Part shown: positions 11,819 to 22,734 of the stretch, piece by piece | Numbering within the stretch: position 1 is the first letter of the stretch | Layout: the number at the start of each line of letters is the position of its first letter | Origin: Calycina herbarum | Taxonomy: Eukaryota; Ascomycota; Leotiomycetes; Helotiales; Pezizellaceae | NCBI GenBank assembly: GCA_001414485.1 | Contig: LLEY01000143.1 | Span: 103,609 to 167,608, forward strand | Reading direction: 5' to 3' | DNA length: 64,000 nt | Translations under genes and position numbers: made by a program | Notes under the pieces: model-generated | Databases searched by the model: none | What the model saw: only the letters and a program-made list of their open reading frames with translations | What the model was told of the DNA's origin: nothing

Positions 11819-13654
11819 CTACCACATCTTTGCTACTAGGGCTCTCCATGGTTCTGGCACAATCTCATCTTCCGCAATCGGTGTTTGCATCACTGAGGCT
11901 CTCGATGGTGCTAGCGCTTTGTTCGTCCGCGCTATCTTGGTTTTTGGTTCCGGCTCTGGCTCCTCTGCCTCTTCTGCCTCTTCTGCCTCTGCCTCTGCCT
12001 CTGCCTCTAGCACAGCGCTTTTGCGCTTCCGACCCCGTCTTACCTTGTTTGCGGCTTCCTCTGCCTCTGGCGTGGCACCTTTGCGCTTCCGACCACGTTT
12101 ACCCTTCCCTTTGGCTGCTTTGGCTGCGTCTTTTACGACACGCTTCGCTCGTGCTTCCTCGAGGTCCTCATAGCTCATGACCTTCGCTTTCCCTAGCACT
12201 AATGACTTGGTCGATCGTCGAACCTTGGCTTCGTTATTGATTGTGGTCAGAAACTGAATTCGGTCCTCTTGGAGAATGGCCTGAGCAGAGGATTTCTGGA
12301 ACGCTTTGGTACATTTCTGTAAGTGCCTCGCTAGGTTCTGTTTGCTCGTTTCATCAAGCGCATGAGCATCCCGTTGGATGATCAGGTTCTGCAGTGACAT
12401 AAAAGACTCTGCTGACAATGGCGTCACAGGCGTTTGCGGTTCTACGTCTTGCCGACAAGACCCTACCTTCACCTCATCGGCGCTTGGAATGGCTGGTTCA
12501 GCCGGAGGGGCGGGCATACTTCTGAGCACCCGATCTGGATTGAACGGGATCAGACCGCTTGCAGCGAAGCCAGCCTTGATATTCTTTGGCGTGAACGCTA
12601 CTTCCCTTGCGGGGCTGTACAGCGCAGTGAAGTGCTCCTTGCCGATCGTATTTACACCTCCTTGCTCGAGTCGGTCGACCTGGTCACGATAGGCTGCCTT
12701 GAGTCGGGCAAACGGTGCTACATCACAAGGCTGGAGCTTGTGGGAGGTATAAGAAGGGAGACGACATAGGAGAATATTGTTCTCAAAACAGAACTCTAAG
12801 ATTTCGAGGGTTTCGTGCGTTCCAAAGCCATCGCAGATCAAGACGCGTGGTCTGTTGTTAGCTCGTTCTTTCGTTTCGGGATCAAATATACGCTTGAGCC
12901 ACTCTAAGCTGATCTTAGAGTCGGTGTATCCAGAGTCGGAGCATGCATACTGCCATCCAGGGGTAGGAAACGTGGTCCAGTTGCTTCGATAGGTGCTCGC
13001 TGGCCAGATTATCATCGGGTTTAGATACCTACCATCGCCACTGATACATTCGATCGCGGTCACGGATGTGCGCTTGACTCTCGCACCTCTATAGTCTCGC
13101 TTGTCATACTTACTTATAAGGACCTTTACAGAGCTTGGCATAGACAGCATCACTCCAGTCTCGTCCATGTTATACATGTTCTTAACACGGATAGCCGGAT
13201 CTTGTAATACTTCTTTCATCACCTTAAACCAGTGTACGATCTTCCTATAAATGTTTTTCTCGTGACGGTTCCAGTCTAAGGCCTTGACTCTCCGTGCTAG
13301 TAGTATGGGATGGCGTCTTTCTAGAGCCTTTACCCAGTTCCGACCGGGAGCCTTAGGAGGCCTTTCAGTGGTTGGTCGATGGCGGGTGACACTGTAGGCT
13401 AGTGAAGGGATAAACTTCATTCGTATTAGATAACCAAGGTCAGCCATTTAAAGTAGGTACTTAACGATAACCTCTTCTTTATACGGTTTGAGGTACTGTT
13501 GCCCTTGGGCCTTCTCTTCCCTCGAGGGTCGTCCGTGAGCACGATGATAGAGTGTAGAGTAGGAGATATTGCTATGATGATCTGCAAGAGCACGGTATGA
13601 TTTAGGCACGCTAGGCGGCACGCCTTGCGCCAATACCTGACTGGCTTTGTCCAT
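11819..13654 (-). pseudogene. Fot1/pogo-type DDE_1 transposase with a single internal stop
   Basis: A 612-codon frame runs from ATG at 13,652-13,654 to TAG at 11,819-11,821 and is interrupted once, by TAA at 13,448-13,450. The first 68 codons hold an N-terminal DNA-binding region (SREEKAQGQQ). The following 542 codons open with their own ATG. The catalytic triad is visible in the 542-aa part: D95 in MYNMDET, D206 in ICDGFGTH and D242 in LQPCDVAPF, a DD35D spacing. The C-terminus has two AT-hook-like RGRKRK motifs and an acidic Glu/Ala tail encoded by a GCCTCT microsatellite. It would cut and paste the surrounding element. The stop fits CAA>TAA, the favoured RIP change. Without it the protein would be about 611 aa, usual for Fot1-like proteins. 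Translation from the second ATG would lack the DNA-binding region. Confidence 0.85.
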
Positions 13655-14241
13655 GTTGTCCTATCGTGGTGATGGTGTTGTGAAGGGGCGCTCCTGCAGG
13701 CACCAGCGTGCCGCCACGCACCTTGCCGTATGGAATGTTCGAGAAGCATGCTACTGCGCCACACGCGTGACATTCTAACGCCACGCACATGACTAGGCGT
13801 AAAAGTAGTGGCTGAGGAAAATATAGCGAGCCCGGATTTATACAGTATAATGTAACCCCGCTAATACATATTAATAAGCACAAAATGAAGCTAAAACATG
13901 TGGCGTTTATACACCCCTCTCCTTACATCGGGGAAACTCCCGGGCTGTATTATTTCCCTTTTAAGTGTCTTTAAAAATTAGAGCTATATTCTTCTGATAT
14001 AGCACCTTTCCCTAAGTGCTCCGAATTTTAAAGAGACTCTAATAGTCGTGATTAAGCATAGAGGTACAGCTGAAACGGCGATCAGTAGCGTAATTGAAAC
14101 GATTAATAGTATAACTAACCATAGTTATTTTCTTCTTACTAAGTGGTCCTCTTAGGGAGAAATAGTTAAAGAAAGTAGAATTTTAAGCATAAATTTATAG
14201 ACCTGCTAAGAAAAAAGTTGTAATTAGTAAACTATAGATTT
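13655..14241. repeat. Right subterminal region, shared with the second transposon copy
   Basis: Non-coding sequence between the transposase start and the right terminal repeat. Together with the first 190 or so bp of the transposase gene it aligns to 37,163-37,935. Shared boxes include TAAGTGTCTTTAAA, AAGTGCTC.GAATTTTAAA and GAAACGAT. It becomes AT-rich toward the end. The transposase promoter should lie here. Confidence 0.65.
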
Positions 14242-14282
14242 GTTTCGTTATAGAGTGCGTTTCGGCACGCAGGGATAGACGT
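14242..14282 (-). repeat. Right terminal inverted repeat of the HET-carrying transposon
   Basis: Ends ...GCAGGGATAGACGT and is followed by TA. Its reverse complement matches the left repeat at 7,557-7,597 in 32 of 41 positions, all differences being transitions. Confidence 0.8.
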
Positions 14283-14284
14283 TA

Positions 14285-14507
14285 AAGTACCTAAAAAATT
14301 TCTCGGTATAGGTGGTTTCTCGTTACGTATAGATAGACAGTTATTCTTATTAACACTGCTATTTAGGAATTTTGAAATTCGTCTAATTTCTCGCTACATA
14401 GAGTGTCTCGCGACGCAGGGACGGACGTTAGAGAGGAATCCGCGATTCTTATAATCTCATTAGTCGTTTTTAGTACACCGGGTTTTCCGCTACTTAGAGA
14501 TAGACGT
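14285..14507 (-). repeat. Stacked MITE ends next to the transposon
   Basis: Three right-end-type motifs occur within 220 bp: ATAGATAGACAGTTA near 14,330-14,345, CAGGGACGGACGTTA ending near 14,432, and TAGAGATAGACGTTA ending near 14,505. Each is preceded by TCTCGCTAC/TCCGCTAC sequence like the 45.7-kb MITE. They look like nested or broken MITE copies inserted at TA sites beside one another. Confidence 0.55.
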
Positions 14508-15083
14508 TATTTCTTTGTAGATTTGTTTAGACAAGCCGATGTTAGGATCTAAAGAGAAGCAAAATTAAAAGTCTAGCGCTTAGAAAGTTAAAATTATAAG
14601 TTAACAAAGCTAAACGACAAATAGTATAAAGACTAAACTATATCCTAACTCTATATTAAATCCCTAGGCCTGCCTAAAAAAAGTAAAGATTATAAAAAAC
14701 TAAACGACTAAACTATACTCTCTCTAATATTAAATCAGTAGACATGTCTATAAGCTATTAAGCCCGACCTTCTCTACTAAAAGATTTACTACAGCGGATA
14801 GCTTGCTTATGTTAGTAGTAAGGTTGTTAACTTACGCTATTTTTGTCTCTATAGTAGCTATTCTCTGCTCTATCTTATTAAGAATCGAATCCAAGCTCGT
14901 ATTAGTATTAGACGACTATAAGCCTTCTAACTTCTTCTCTATAGTATTAATTTTATTCGTTAAAGAACGGATTTCCGAGCTTCCTGTTGAAGTCTAGTTA
15001 ACCTCACTTACCGAACTACTTAGAATGTTGTTTATCAGCGCCTTCTATTCCTTCGATATAATATACGAATTTAGCTTAACATT
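14508..15083. other. AT-rich stretch, no gene recognised
   Basis: Contains a chance 64-codon open frame (14,803-14,997) rich in Leu, Val and Ile, without start context or similarity that I can see. Nothing else is supported. Confidence 0.3.
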
Positions 15084-17117
15084 CTATAGTGAAACGATTC
15101 CCTTCTCTTTATAGTACCTGAGAATATATCCTTTTCTAGCCTTCGCTGAAACCATATTTATAAGTCCTGATTTATTTAGGAGATTAATTCCGTATTCTAT
15201 TCTAACGTAACACAGTGTCTCTGGACATATAGGCGTTTTCCTCTTTGTCAGGTCTAACCTCTTCCTCTCGTCTACAACGTAAAATAAAAATTCCCTGAAG
15301 TCTTTTCTATCTACCTTCTGCCACACTTTCACTAGCCTACTCTTTGTATCTGTTTCATCTATTAACTTAATCCCTAGTGTTATAAAGTACTTTTATAGCT
15401 CAATTATATTAATATTATCTTAGAATTCGAAGTTTAGGTTCTTAGGGTTAGTATATAGAAGCTCTATATAATAGAGAGACTCTACAACGTCGTCTTTCGT
15501 CCTCTGTCGACTAGTAATAATCCGCTTACCAGTCGGGAGGGGATAGGTTACCTAGGGAAAGTCGATATTTCTAAATTTAATATTTTCCCTCTCTAATCTT
15601 TGTCTCTCTAACCTTTCCCTCTTTAACCTCTCCCTCTCTAACCTTTTCCTTTCTGCTTTCTCCTACGCTTCCTTTTCTGCCTTCTTCTTTGCTTATACTT
15701 CTGCTATAATCTCATCTCCTAGAGCGTCTATCGTCTAAGTATTAGGATAATAGTATTTAGTGTTTATTTATAACAGCCTAGAATTTACCTTATTAAGTTT
15801 GGTTTTCGCTTCTTCGTTAATAGGTTCGCCTTCACACCTGTTCCAAAGACGAGCAAAGTAGGGCTTAGCCTTATTAAAGATCGCTCTAATCGCTATATAG
15901 TCGATGATCTATTGGTTTTCCTCGATATCGTCTTCCTTATTCTGCTCTTTAATCTGCTGGTTAAGAGTCTTAAGCGCCCTTAGATTATCTAAGTTAGTAG
16001 GGTCCTTCTAAAGATTCGCTAAAATCGGTGTAGCTTCCTTATAGATCTTCCGAACAAATTCGGTTAGTAATAGTGTCTTGTCTAGGGGTGTTGGCTTTGT
16101 AGTCTCTACTAGGGTGTTGTCTAAGGGTGTTAGCTTTGTAGTCTCTACTAGGGTGTTGTCTAGAGGTGTTAGCTTTGTAGTCTCTACTAGGGTGTTGTCT
16201 AGGGGTGTTGGCTTTGTAGTCTCTACTGGGGTGTTGTCTAGGGGTGTTGGCTTTGTGGTCTCTACTAGGGTGTTGTCTAGGGGTGTTGGCTTTGTAGTCT
16301 CTACTAGGGTGTTGTCTAGGGGTGTTGGCTTTGTAGTCTCTACTAGGGTGTTGTCTAGAGGTGTTGGCTTTGTAGTCTCTACTAGGGTGTTATCTAGGGG
16401 TGTTGGCTTTGTAGTCTCTACTAGAGTGTTCGTCTTGCTTTTAGAGGGTTCTTCACTGAATTCAACTTCCGAGAACTTACTATCGCTATCCTAGTCCTCT
16501 ACTTCTACGAGATATTTTTTCTTAAGACCTAAATTTTTAGCTACTACCTTAACTCCTAAATTAGAGATTAGTATTATATAATATATTAAGAGGAATTCTA
16601 CTTACTTCTAAAAGCCTTTTTAGTATTCTTATTATCGCTAAAGTCAGGATGAATCAACGTCCTAAGATTCCTATATATCTCTAGGATCTCGGTTTTTTCT
16701 TCTTTTAGAGTATTATAATTTTCCTTAATACCTAGGATTTCTCGGTAGTTCTTTGAATAATAGCTTATTACTCTCTTTATTGCTTTTCTTTCTTCTTTGT
16801 TAGATTTACTACTTAGATTATAGTCGCTGTTATTCTTATTATTATTATCGTTACCCTCTCTTATTTCCACGTCTGTTAACGACTGTTGAGCCTTTGCCGC
16901 TGCTTCTACCGCCTGCCTAGCTTTATCAGTAGTAATACAGCGATCCTTAACCTCTGGGGTAGGGTCTGGGGTCGCTATGCTATTCTGAATTTGGGTTCCT
17001 TTTCTAGGTTTGCCGTCTATGCCTAGTATATTATTAGCAGCTGGCCTTGCCGCCTCTATATTAGTATAGATAGGACTGCGTTTAAGTACTTTAGTTTCAG
17101 CGAGGATAGTATTATTA
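15084..17117 (-). pseudogene. J-domain (DnaJ-like) protein with 13-aa repeats, RIP-degraded
   Basis: Minus-strand exons read with few stops. From the N-terminus these are an Ala/Gln-rich lead and then a J-domain (YREILGIKENY ... HPDFSDNKNTKKAF) with the diagnostic HPD motif at about 16,640. A probable intron follows near 16,556-16,605 (GTAAGT...TTTAG). Next come about nine copies of a TPLDNTLVETTKP unit (16,075-16,431), a helical region, a Lys/Glu/Arg coiled coil (RLEREGLKRERLERQ), and a basic C-terminal domain ending at TAA 15,084. J-domain proteins recruit Hsp70, but the rest matches no partner I can name. Nonsense codons are all TAG/TAA. The C-terminal 82 codons are open. The repeated unit count may vary between strains. 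Confidence 0.65.
16075..16431. repeat. 39-bp tandem repeat, about nine copies, in frame
   Basis: Unit GGTGTTGGCTTTGTAGTCTC + TACTAGGGTGTTGTCTAGG, nearly identical between copies. It encodes a 13-residue unit on the minus strand within the J-domain pseudogene. Because 39 is a multiple of three, both strands stay open. The plus-strand frame over this interval is only a shadow. Confidence 0.9.
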
Positions 17118-18339
17118 TAGAATTACTTATGAATTAGAAAGTTAGAATAAAGGTTGTGATTTACCTGAGGGAAATAGACGGGTTGATATAGATAGCTTTG
17201 GAACTGTTTAGTACTCCTATTTGTTCTTACGGAGTTAATTTCGACTACGCTTCACTGGAGCCATAGTAGGCCCCTAGCAGCCGCTAAACAATGGCTTCTT
17301 AATAGGGCACCTTCGACTCCTTAGAAGGTTAGAGTACTTAGGTCTACCTAACGGGAGCCTGAACCGGTCCCTCTTAAGCACTATTTTTAGCTCTCTGTTT
17401 TAATTGTAGAAATTTTCTCTTAAGCTCTACGCCCCTATCCCCTAGCCCTTTATAGATATAAACCTAACATTCTCTATTAGCCTAACCTAGAGATTTCTCT
17501 AGGTTTCGTTTTTAAGCTATAGCTATACGTTTCTTTATTCTTATCTCTATTATTTCCTCGCTTAGCCTAGGCCTAGTATATAATACAACGGGTCTAGCAA
17601 ACCAGCTCTGGAATACTAAGATCGAACCGAGTCCTACTTCTGCTAACTTTATTTTAATAATAGATAGATCCTCTCTTAAGCTGATAGCTAATATCTAAGT
17701 TCAAATAGGCAACCTATCCGGCTCTGGTGTTATTAACCTTAGTAACGCTGCCTCTATATCTGAACCAGTCTATTTAGACAACCTACTTATCTAGACTTCT
17801 AATACGAGTAGCCTTTCCAATTAAGCTAAGATTATATCCACTCTATATCCTAACGCTATACTATCTAACGTAACCGTGGCCCCTCTATAAACTTCATCAA
17901 CTTTAAACGTTAACGTAACTATAGCACTATCTCGACCATCTACGGCCGTAGTACCAAAGACCTCTCCGACGGATCTGGGACTCTTTACTAGGTCGGGAGT
18001 CTAAATCCGCGGGCTGCTAGATATGTCTACCCTTTTATCTGTTATTCTTGTTTAGTTGCTTTAAGCGCTCTCCTTAGGCCTAGCGTAGATATTACTATTT
18101 TTCTTTCTTCTACTCGCTTTTTCATTTTCTATATATAATCCTCCTAGCTATGCTAGCTGTAATAACTAGATTTTGTTTATATACTTACGTAATAATATAC
18201 TCGCTAAAAAACTCTTTTAATTAAGCAGAGACTATAAGTTAATACGAAACAAATAAACAAAAAAAGACTTTAGCCCTATTCTCTCTTCAAAGACGTGTTA
18301 GTAAGTAAAAGAGTACTCTAATTCGTATCACCCGTTATA
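17118..18339. other. RIPed stretch, no gene recognised
   Basis: Several short open pieces exist on both strands (Thr/Ser-rich on plus near 17,700-18,020) but no domain, start or element end is recognisable. It may hold the remains of the 5' part of the J-domain gene or another dead gene. Confidence 0.3.
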
Positions 18340-18556
18340 ACGTCCGTCCCTAAGTAGCGGAAAATCCGGTGTGCCGGAAACGACTAATAAGACTACGAGG
18401 ATCGTGGATTCTTCTCTATAATATCCTCTTTAAATTAACTATAATAGTTAAGTTAGAAAGCTTTTGTATTTCAAGTTAGTAATAGGTTTATTATACTATT
18501 CCTATTTATACAGCGACCTGTGAATGTTGAAATTTGTCTAATTTTCTAACGGACGT
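18340..18556. mobile_element. MITE, 217 bp, TA-flanked
   Basis: The left end ACGTCCGTCCCTAAGTAGCGG and the right end ...AACGGACGT are each followed or preceded by TA (18,338-18,339 and 18,557-18,558). The interior shares the CGACTAATAAGA...GATCGTGGATTCTTC block with the 846 copy and the AAATTTGTCTAATTT block with the 45.7-kb MITE. The right repeat is shortened. It has no coding capacity and was presumably mobilised by a transposase of the same family as the one at 11.8-13.7 kb. Confidence 0.65.
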
Positions 18557-18558
18557 TA

Positions 18559-19250
18559 ATCAACCTAACCGCTTAATTATTTCAATTTTACTAACCTAAC
18601 CACGCTTACATATCCTAACTAACACTAGCTACAGCCAACCTTAAAATTGAATCCTCAGCTCTTAGATACCTTCTCGTCTATATTATCAGATGCTAGACTC
18701 TCTTGTCTAAAACTCCGCGCTATACTGAACTGCTTTAGGGCTTCCTCTGGTTTAAAAAGGTTCACCGCCGTTGCATTTTCAATATTAGCAGATCTAGTAT
18801 ATTTAGACTAATATGTTATAAAGGAAGGTCTGCCGTTTCCTACTTTTGTAGTCCTTTTCAACGATCCCCGTGTTAGCGTGAAGGTGAAACCAACGGTTCT
18901 TTTCTCCTTTTTCCCTTTTTTCGTTGTTATAATAAACTCAAATATTATTATTATTAATTATATATAGAAGCGACAGGCGGTTAATATTTCAAGTTTAAGA
19001 GGATTTAGCGGTCAGAAGTATAGTTCTAAGAATGTTTTAGCATAGCTTTATACGATTATATAGAGAGGGGTGTTCCCTAGAGAGGTGATTAAGCAAGAAA
19101 ATAACGAGATACTATGTTTAGAGGGGGGGGCCTAAATAAGTCCTAAGGAGCTAATCCTAGAACGATAGAGGAGTCTAAGTTAGACGCCTTATGATATTCA
19201 TTTATATATAGCGTATATTCGCTTAGTATTTACATCTTACAATCTATAGG
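18559..19250. other. RIPed stretch, no gene recognised
   Basis: AT-rich sequence containing Leu/Ser-rich fragments on both strands. A poly-G run lies at about 19,122-19,130. I cannot support a feature. Confidence 0.25.
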
Positions 19251-19254
19251 ACGT

Positions 19255-19625
19255 AGGCAGTATAGATAGTAAGCCTATTAAAGAAATAGCCTCGGCAACA
19301 GTAGACCCTTTTACTAAATACGACGGGGAAGAACTTTCTATTAATACTATACTAAAGAATTTAGAGGCATTCCAAAGGCGGCAACAGCTAGAAACTCTCG
19401 AAAGGATTATTATAGAAAATTCATAGCTAGAACACTATATCTCTCGGTATCGAGAAAATACATCTCGTACGATAAAGCTTCTATAAGAGGTCTATAAGGC
19501 GGTGGCGCTTATGTAGACTAGACTTGAAAGGCGCCGTCGCGAGGAATCAGAGGCAGATCGAACTTGGCTTACGTTCTAGGGAATCCGTCGTAGAGGTTAT
19601 TAGGCAAACTAGATCTAGGATTAAG
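19255..19625 (+). pseudogene. Degraded helical/coiled-coil protein fragment
   Basis: A plus-strand frame of about 120 codons begins near GSIDSKPIKEIA and continues through KYDGEELSIN, LEAFQRRQQLETLERII and TRLERRRREESEADRTW, broken by TAG codons at Gln-like positions. The content is strongly charged and helical. I do not recognise a family. Its neighbour on the minus strand (19.74-21.17 kb) is also coiled coil. Confidence 0.45.
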
Positions 19626-19739
19626 TAGTATACTTTATTTAAATAAGGATTTATTCATCTATTTTCTCTATAGCCCGTGTAAACAGACATAAAAGCAACC
19701 AGTACTTAATTTTATAATTATTCTCTAAGAACGTGCTTC

Positions 19740-21168
19740 TATCAGCACTCTTTAGTATAGTATTATCTTAACTTAGCTAACTCCACCTCCTCTTGTAGCT
19801 TTACTATTAGACTGTCTACGGCTTCTCTAGAATCTCTCGACCAAGCTACAAGCTTCTTATTATAAGCCTTTACCTCGTAAAAGAATCTAGTTCTATAGTT
19901 AGATATTATCCTAAAATAAGTAAGGGGTATTACCTCGTCTTATCTTCGATCCTATAACTATTTGTTAGTAGAATATCTCGCAGATTCCTGTTCCAGGTAC
20001 TTACTCGCTCCGAAGGTTCTGGATAAGTTTTTTAAACCTACTAAGTTTGTCTTTAAGACCGCTGATTCTGTCCTCAAAACCGCTACACCTGTTCTCGAGC
20101 TGGCTTATTCTGTCTCTAAGACTGTAGAGCCTACCTATAAAGCTTGAAGAGGCTTGCTCTAAGCCTTGCTTATCTTTACGATCTTCAATTACAGCGCTTT
20201 GTATTTGAACAGCTGGCTGTCTTAGTAGCGGCGGCTCGACGGGAACTGTTTCTGCCAGGGCAGCTAAGATAAGTGTATTCTCTTGATCTTGTGTTGTCTA
20301 TGTATAACTATCTAAGTGGTTGTCTAATATAACTGAGCTTGAAGTAGGATAAAAGGAAGGTTGGTAATTAGGAAAGTAAGGTATATTAGACTAAGGGTAC
20401 GAGAAGTCATCTATATAAGTAGGATTTAATTAGGGCATTTGAATAGCCTATAGATTAGTAAATAGTAGTGTAGCTTAATACATCGCCCGATACTCTATGA
20501 TAATGCTTTAGGAAATGCTTGGTTTAGGTAGATACGTCTGATTCTATTGAACCTTTTAAGTAATATATACCTGCCTTCGGTAATAATAAAACGTATATTA
20601 ATAGGAATAGGTATATGCCTTAGTAGGTTAGATAAGATCTTGATATTAGTTTAGCGTTTTATCCTCTGGTCTGAATTAGTAGCCGTAGGTAATAGGATCG
20701 CTTAGCGCCGTTGGTGGTGTCTATAGGTCTATTTACAGGTACGTTAAAAATAAAGCAGAGTCTTTATAAACCAGGAGCCCGATCTTAATCCTTGAATTAC
20801 TCTACTCTGTTATCGGTTCCGACAGTCTAGTTCCGACAGCTAGTTAGTAATTACTAGTCGGGAATCAGCAGGTCTGTAACCTAGCCTTAGAACTTTAAGC
20901 TGGTTAGTATTACCGCGTATACTAACTTCTTCTTTAAAATTCTCTATCTTCCTAGCACTTCCCTTCTTAATCCAAGCCCTCACTTCTTTCTTTGCTTAGC
21001 TTAGCGCTTCCTCGCTAGTTGATAATTCGTTATAGGCCTCCTCTATAAGTGGTCGTAGACGCAACTATAGGTTCTTATACGTAACAAGTCTTGAGATATA
21101 ATCTATGTCGCGGCGTAGTTTTTTAGCAATATATATCTCTAGATAGAGCAATTGTGTATAAGACATCG
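19740..21168 (-). pseudogene. Degraded coiled-coil protein of unknown function
   Basis: The start ATG at 21,166-21,168 opens MSYTQLLYLEIYIAKKLRRD, followed by an acidic-to-basic helical segment (LIEEAYNELSTSEEAL, AKKEVRAWIKKG). Further along the same strand are a Pro/Ser-rich stretch (PSFYPTSSSVILDN) and an Ala/Pro stretch (LAALAETVPVEPPLLRQP). A leucine-heptad region then follows (GRLYSLRDRISQLENR ... GLKDKLSRFKKLIQNL) at about 19,990-20,140. TAG/TAA codons break it in many places. It could be one gene with introns or two adjacent genes. I cannot name a function. Confidence 0.45.
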
Positions 21169-22002
21169 TAGAACGCGTTAGCAGCAGCGAGGTCTCTAAA
21201 ACGTGGGAAGGTTATTTACCTAGCTTAAGGTAGAAGCCGCCAAAGGAGCCAATTTTAGTCGCTCTAATTCCAGAGATTATTTCGTAAGACAAAGAACCGC
21301 ATCTAGTACCAAGGTCTAAGATAAACCCCTCTAAGGCCCCCCGTCTCTTGTCTCGGAGGCTACCACCTATATAAAAGAGGCCTAAAACAGCACCTCCTTT
21401 ACACCTACTCTAATACAACCCCTAGCTTTTGAAAGAAGCACTCTTAAAATAAGTTATTTAGGAAACAAACGTTTAGGATGTTTTATAAGATAATATTTTA
21501 GTAATATAATGTTATTATCCAGGTCCACGTTGTTTATTTTAGGTATAGTCTAAGCACAAGCCCTACTACGGCGTGGCGTCAGCCTAATAAACTGCCCCCT
21601 TAGACGTATTCTATAGTGCGTTAATATATATATAGGGCGCGTAAGCTGAGTTTTAGGATAAGTTAGAGGCTTTTGAAAGTCTCAACCAGAAGGATATCAG
21701 AGTAATCATAGTATGTATTATAATTGTTTGAATTCTATTTAACTGAGAACTTCTCCGCTCTTTTCGCTTAAGTAAAGAGTCTAAAACAGACTAACCGAAG
21801 ACAACTAAACAGTCGCATCCTTAGCTATAACTCCTCCGCAGCGCTTAAACACCAGTGTTCTATAGTAAAATACTACTATAGTAAGACTTAATTCTATCGG
21901 TTATTATGTTCTATCTAATGTTCCTAGGGACTTTCTATTAATACGAGAACCGTGGAATCTCCTAATACTTAAGCCAACGTTATATCATAACTTCTACCCT
22001 AT
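21169..22002. other. RIPed stretch, no gene recognised
   Basis: Divergent spacer between two dead genes on opposite strands. No frame or repeat could be supported. Confidence 0.25.
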
Positions 22003-22734
22003 AACCTAGATTTTGATATTATAAATAGTTAGCTTTCAGCCGTATACAAGGCTATCGAAGCTTCTCGCTAGAAAATATAGTAGGAATAGAAAGTTCGACT
22101 CCAATTTTCAAGTATATATACAGACCTACATGCCTAGTATAGAAAGAAGCTTTAAGAACTCTACGATATAGTATCCAAAGTTGTCTTATTATATCGGCAG
22201 CTTGATAAGGCCTACGGGACTATCTCCGCTTACGAATCAACTATTAGGGACTACGAGCGACGCCTCAGCTTAGTTCAGATGGCAGAGCACGACGCCGTAA
22301 GAGCTAAGCAGCTCGAATCGACAGTTAGGCAGCTTGAGGAAGAGAAGGCTGTTATGGCCCAAAGGCTACATAGCGCGTAAATGTATCAAGTTGCGTTTTC
22401 TAATGCTTTAGATCGTCTTAGTGCTGCTGAGCAGAAGATTGGCGAGCTCGAGGAGGAGAAGGAGGGTATAGTAAAGGACTACTAATTTGCTATAGCAACT
22501 GCTGCCAGCCACATCAGTGCCGTTGAGAGGAAGATTAATAAACTTGAGCAAAATTGCGGCTTAGTAGGCTATATTCAATCTCTAACAACTAGAACGAGAT
22601 AGAGACTTGATAAGCACATAGACGGGCCTAGGCTAGCTACGAGGGCTCGGAAGCGTAAGGCGGTGGCGGCGGTGCGAATTAGGAAAGATTTAGATAGGGA
22701 AGTAAGTAACGGAAAGAATCTGTTATTAGTATAA
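22003..22734 (+). pseudogene. Coiled-coil protein, copy A of a two-member family, RIP-degraded
   Basis: One plus-strand frame of about 243 codons ends in TAA at 22,732-22,734 and has no frameshift. It reads as a long coiled coil (VYKAIEASR.K, QLDKAYGTISAYESTI, AKQLESTVRQLEEEKAVMAQ, AAEQKIGELEEEKEGI), with a short basic tail RARKRKAVAAVRIRKDL. TAG codons replace Gln-like positions. The protein at 26,237-26,839 on the other strand shares the N-terminal plan (N-S-x-x...YxAIExSRxK) and helix spacing. Function is unknown. The basic C-terminal tail could be a nuclear signal or nucleic-acid contact. Confidence 0.55.

Larger units (their letters stand above)
7555..14284. mobile_element. 6.7-kb Fot1/pogo-type transposon carrying a HET-domain gene
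   Basis: The element is bounded by 41-bp terminal inverted repeats (7,557-7,597 and 14,242-14,282). It is flanked by TA at 7,555-7,556 and 14,283-14,284, the target duplication of Tc1/mariner/pogo elements. Inside, from left to right, are a subterminal block of about 480 bp, an intact HET-domain gene (minus strand), about 1.2 kb of non-coding DNA, and a DDE_1 transposase gene (minus strand, one internal stop). A right subterminal block of about 590 bp follows. The central 5.8 kb is GC-normal while everything around it is RIPed, so this copy is young or escaped RIP. Typical Fot1-like elements are 2-3 kb with only a transposase, so the HET gene is apparent cargo. The same left and right blocks bracket other incompatibility genes at 31.6-38.0 kb. 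Confidence 0.75.

Noticed and set aside
11730..12180. Ser/Ala/Leu-rich plus-strand frames of 126-147 codons
   Set aside because: They are antisense to the acidic, AT-hook C-terminus of the transposase; the composition comes from the GCCTCT microsatellite.
16075..16431. CRISPR-like array
   Set aside because: Units are contiguous with no variable spacers, and the genome is fungal.
16078..16494. 138-codon plus-strand frame of GVGFVVSTRVLSR repeats
   Set aside because: It is the antisense reading of a 39-bp repeat; the minus strand gives TPLDNTLVETTKP units in frame with a J-domain protein.
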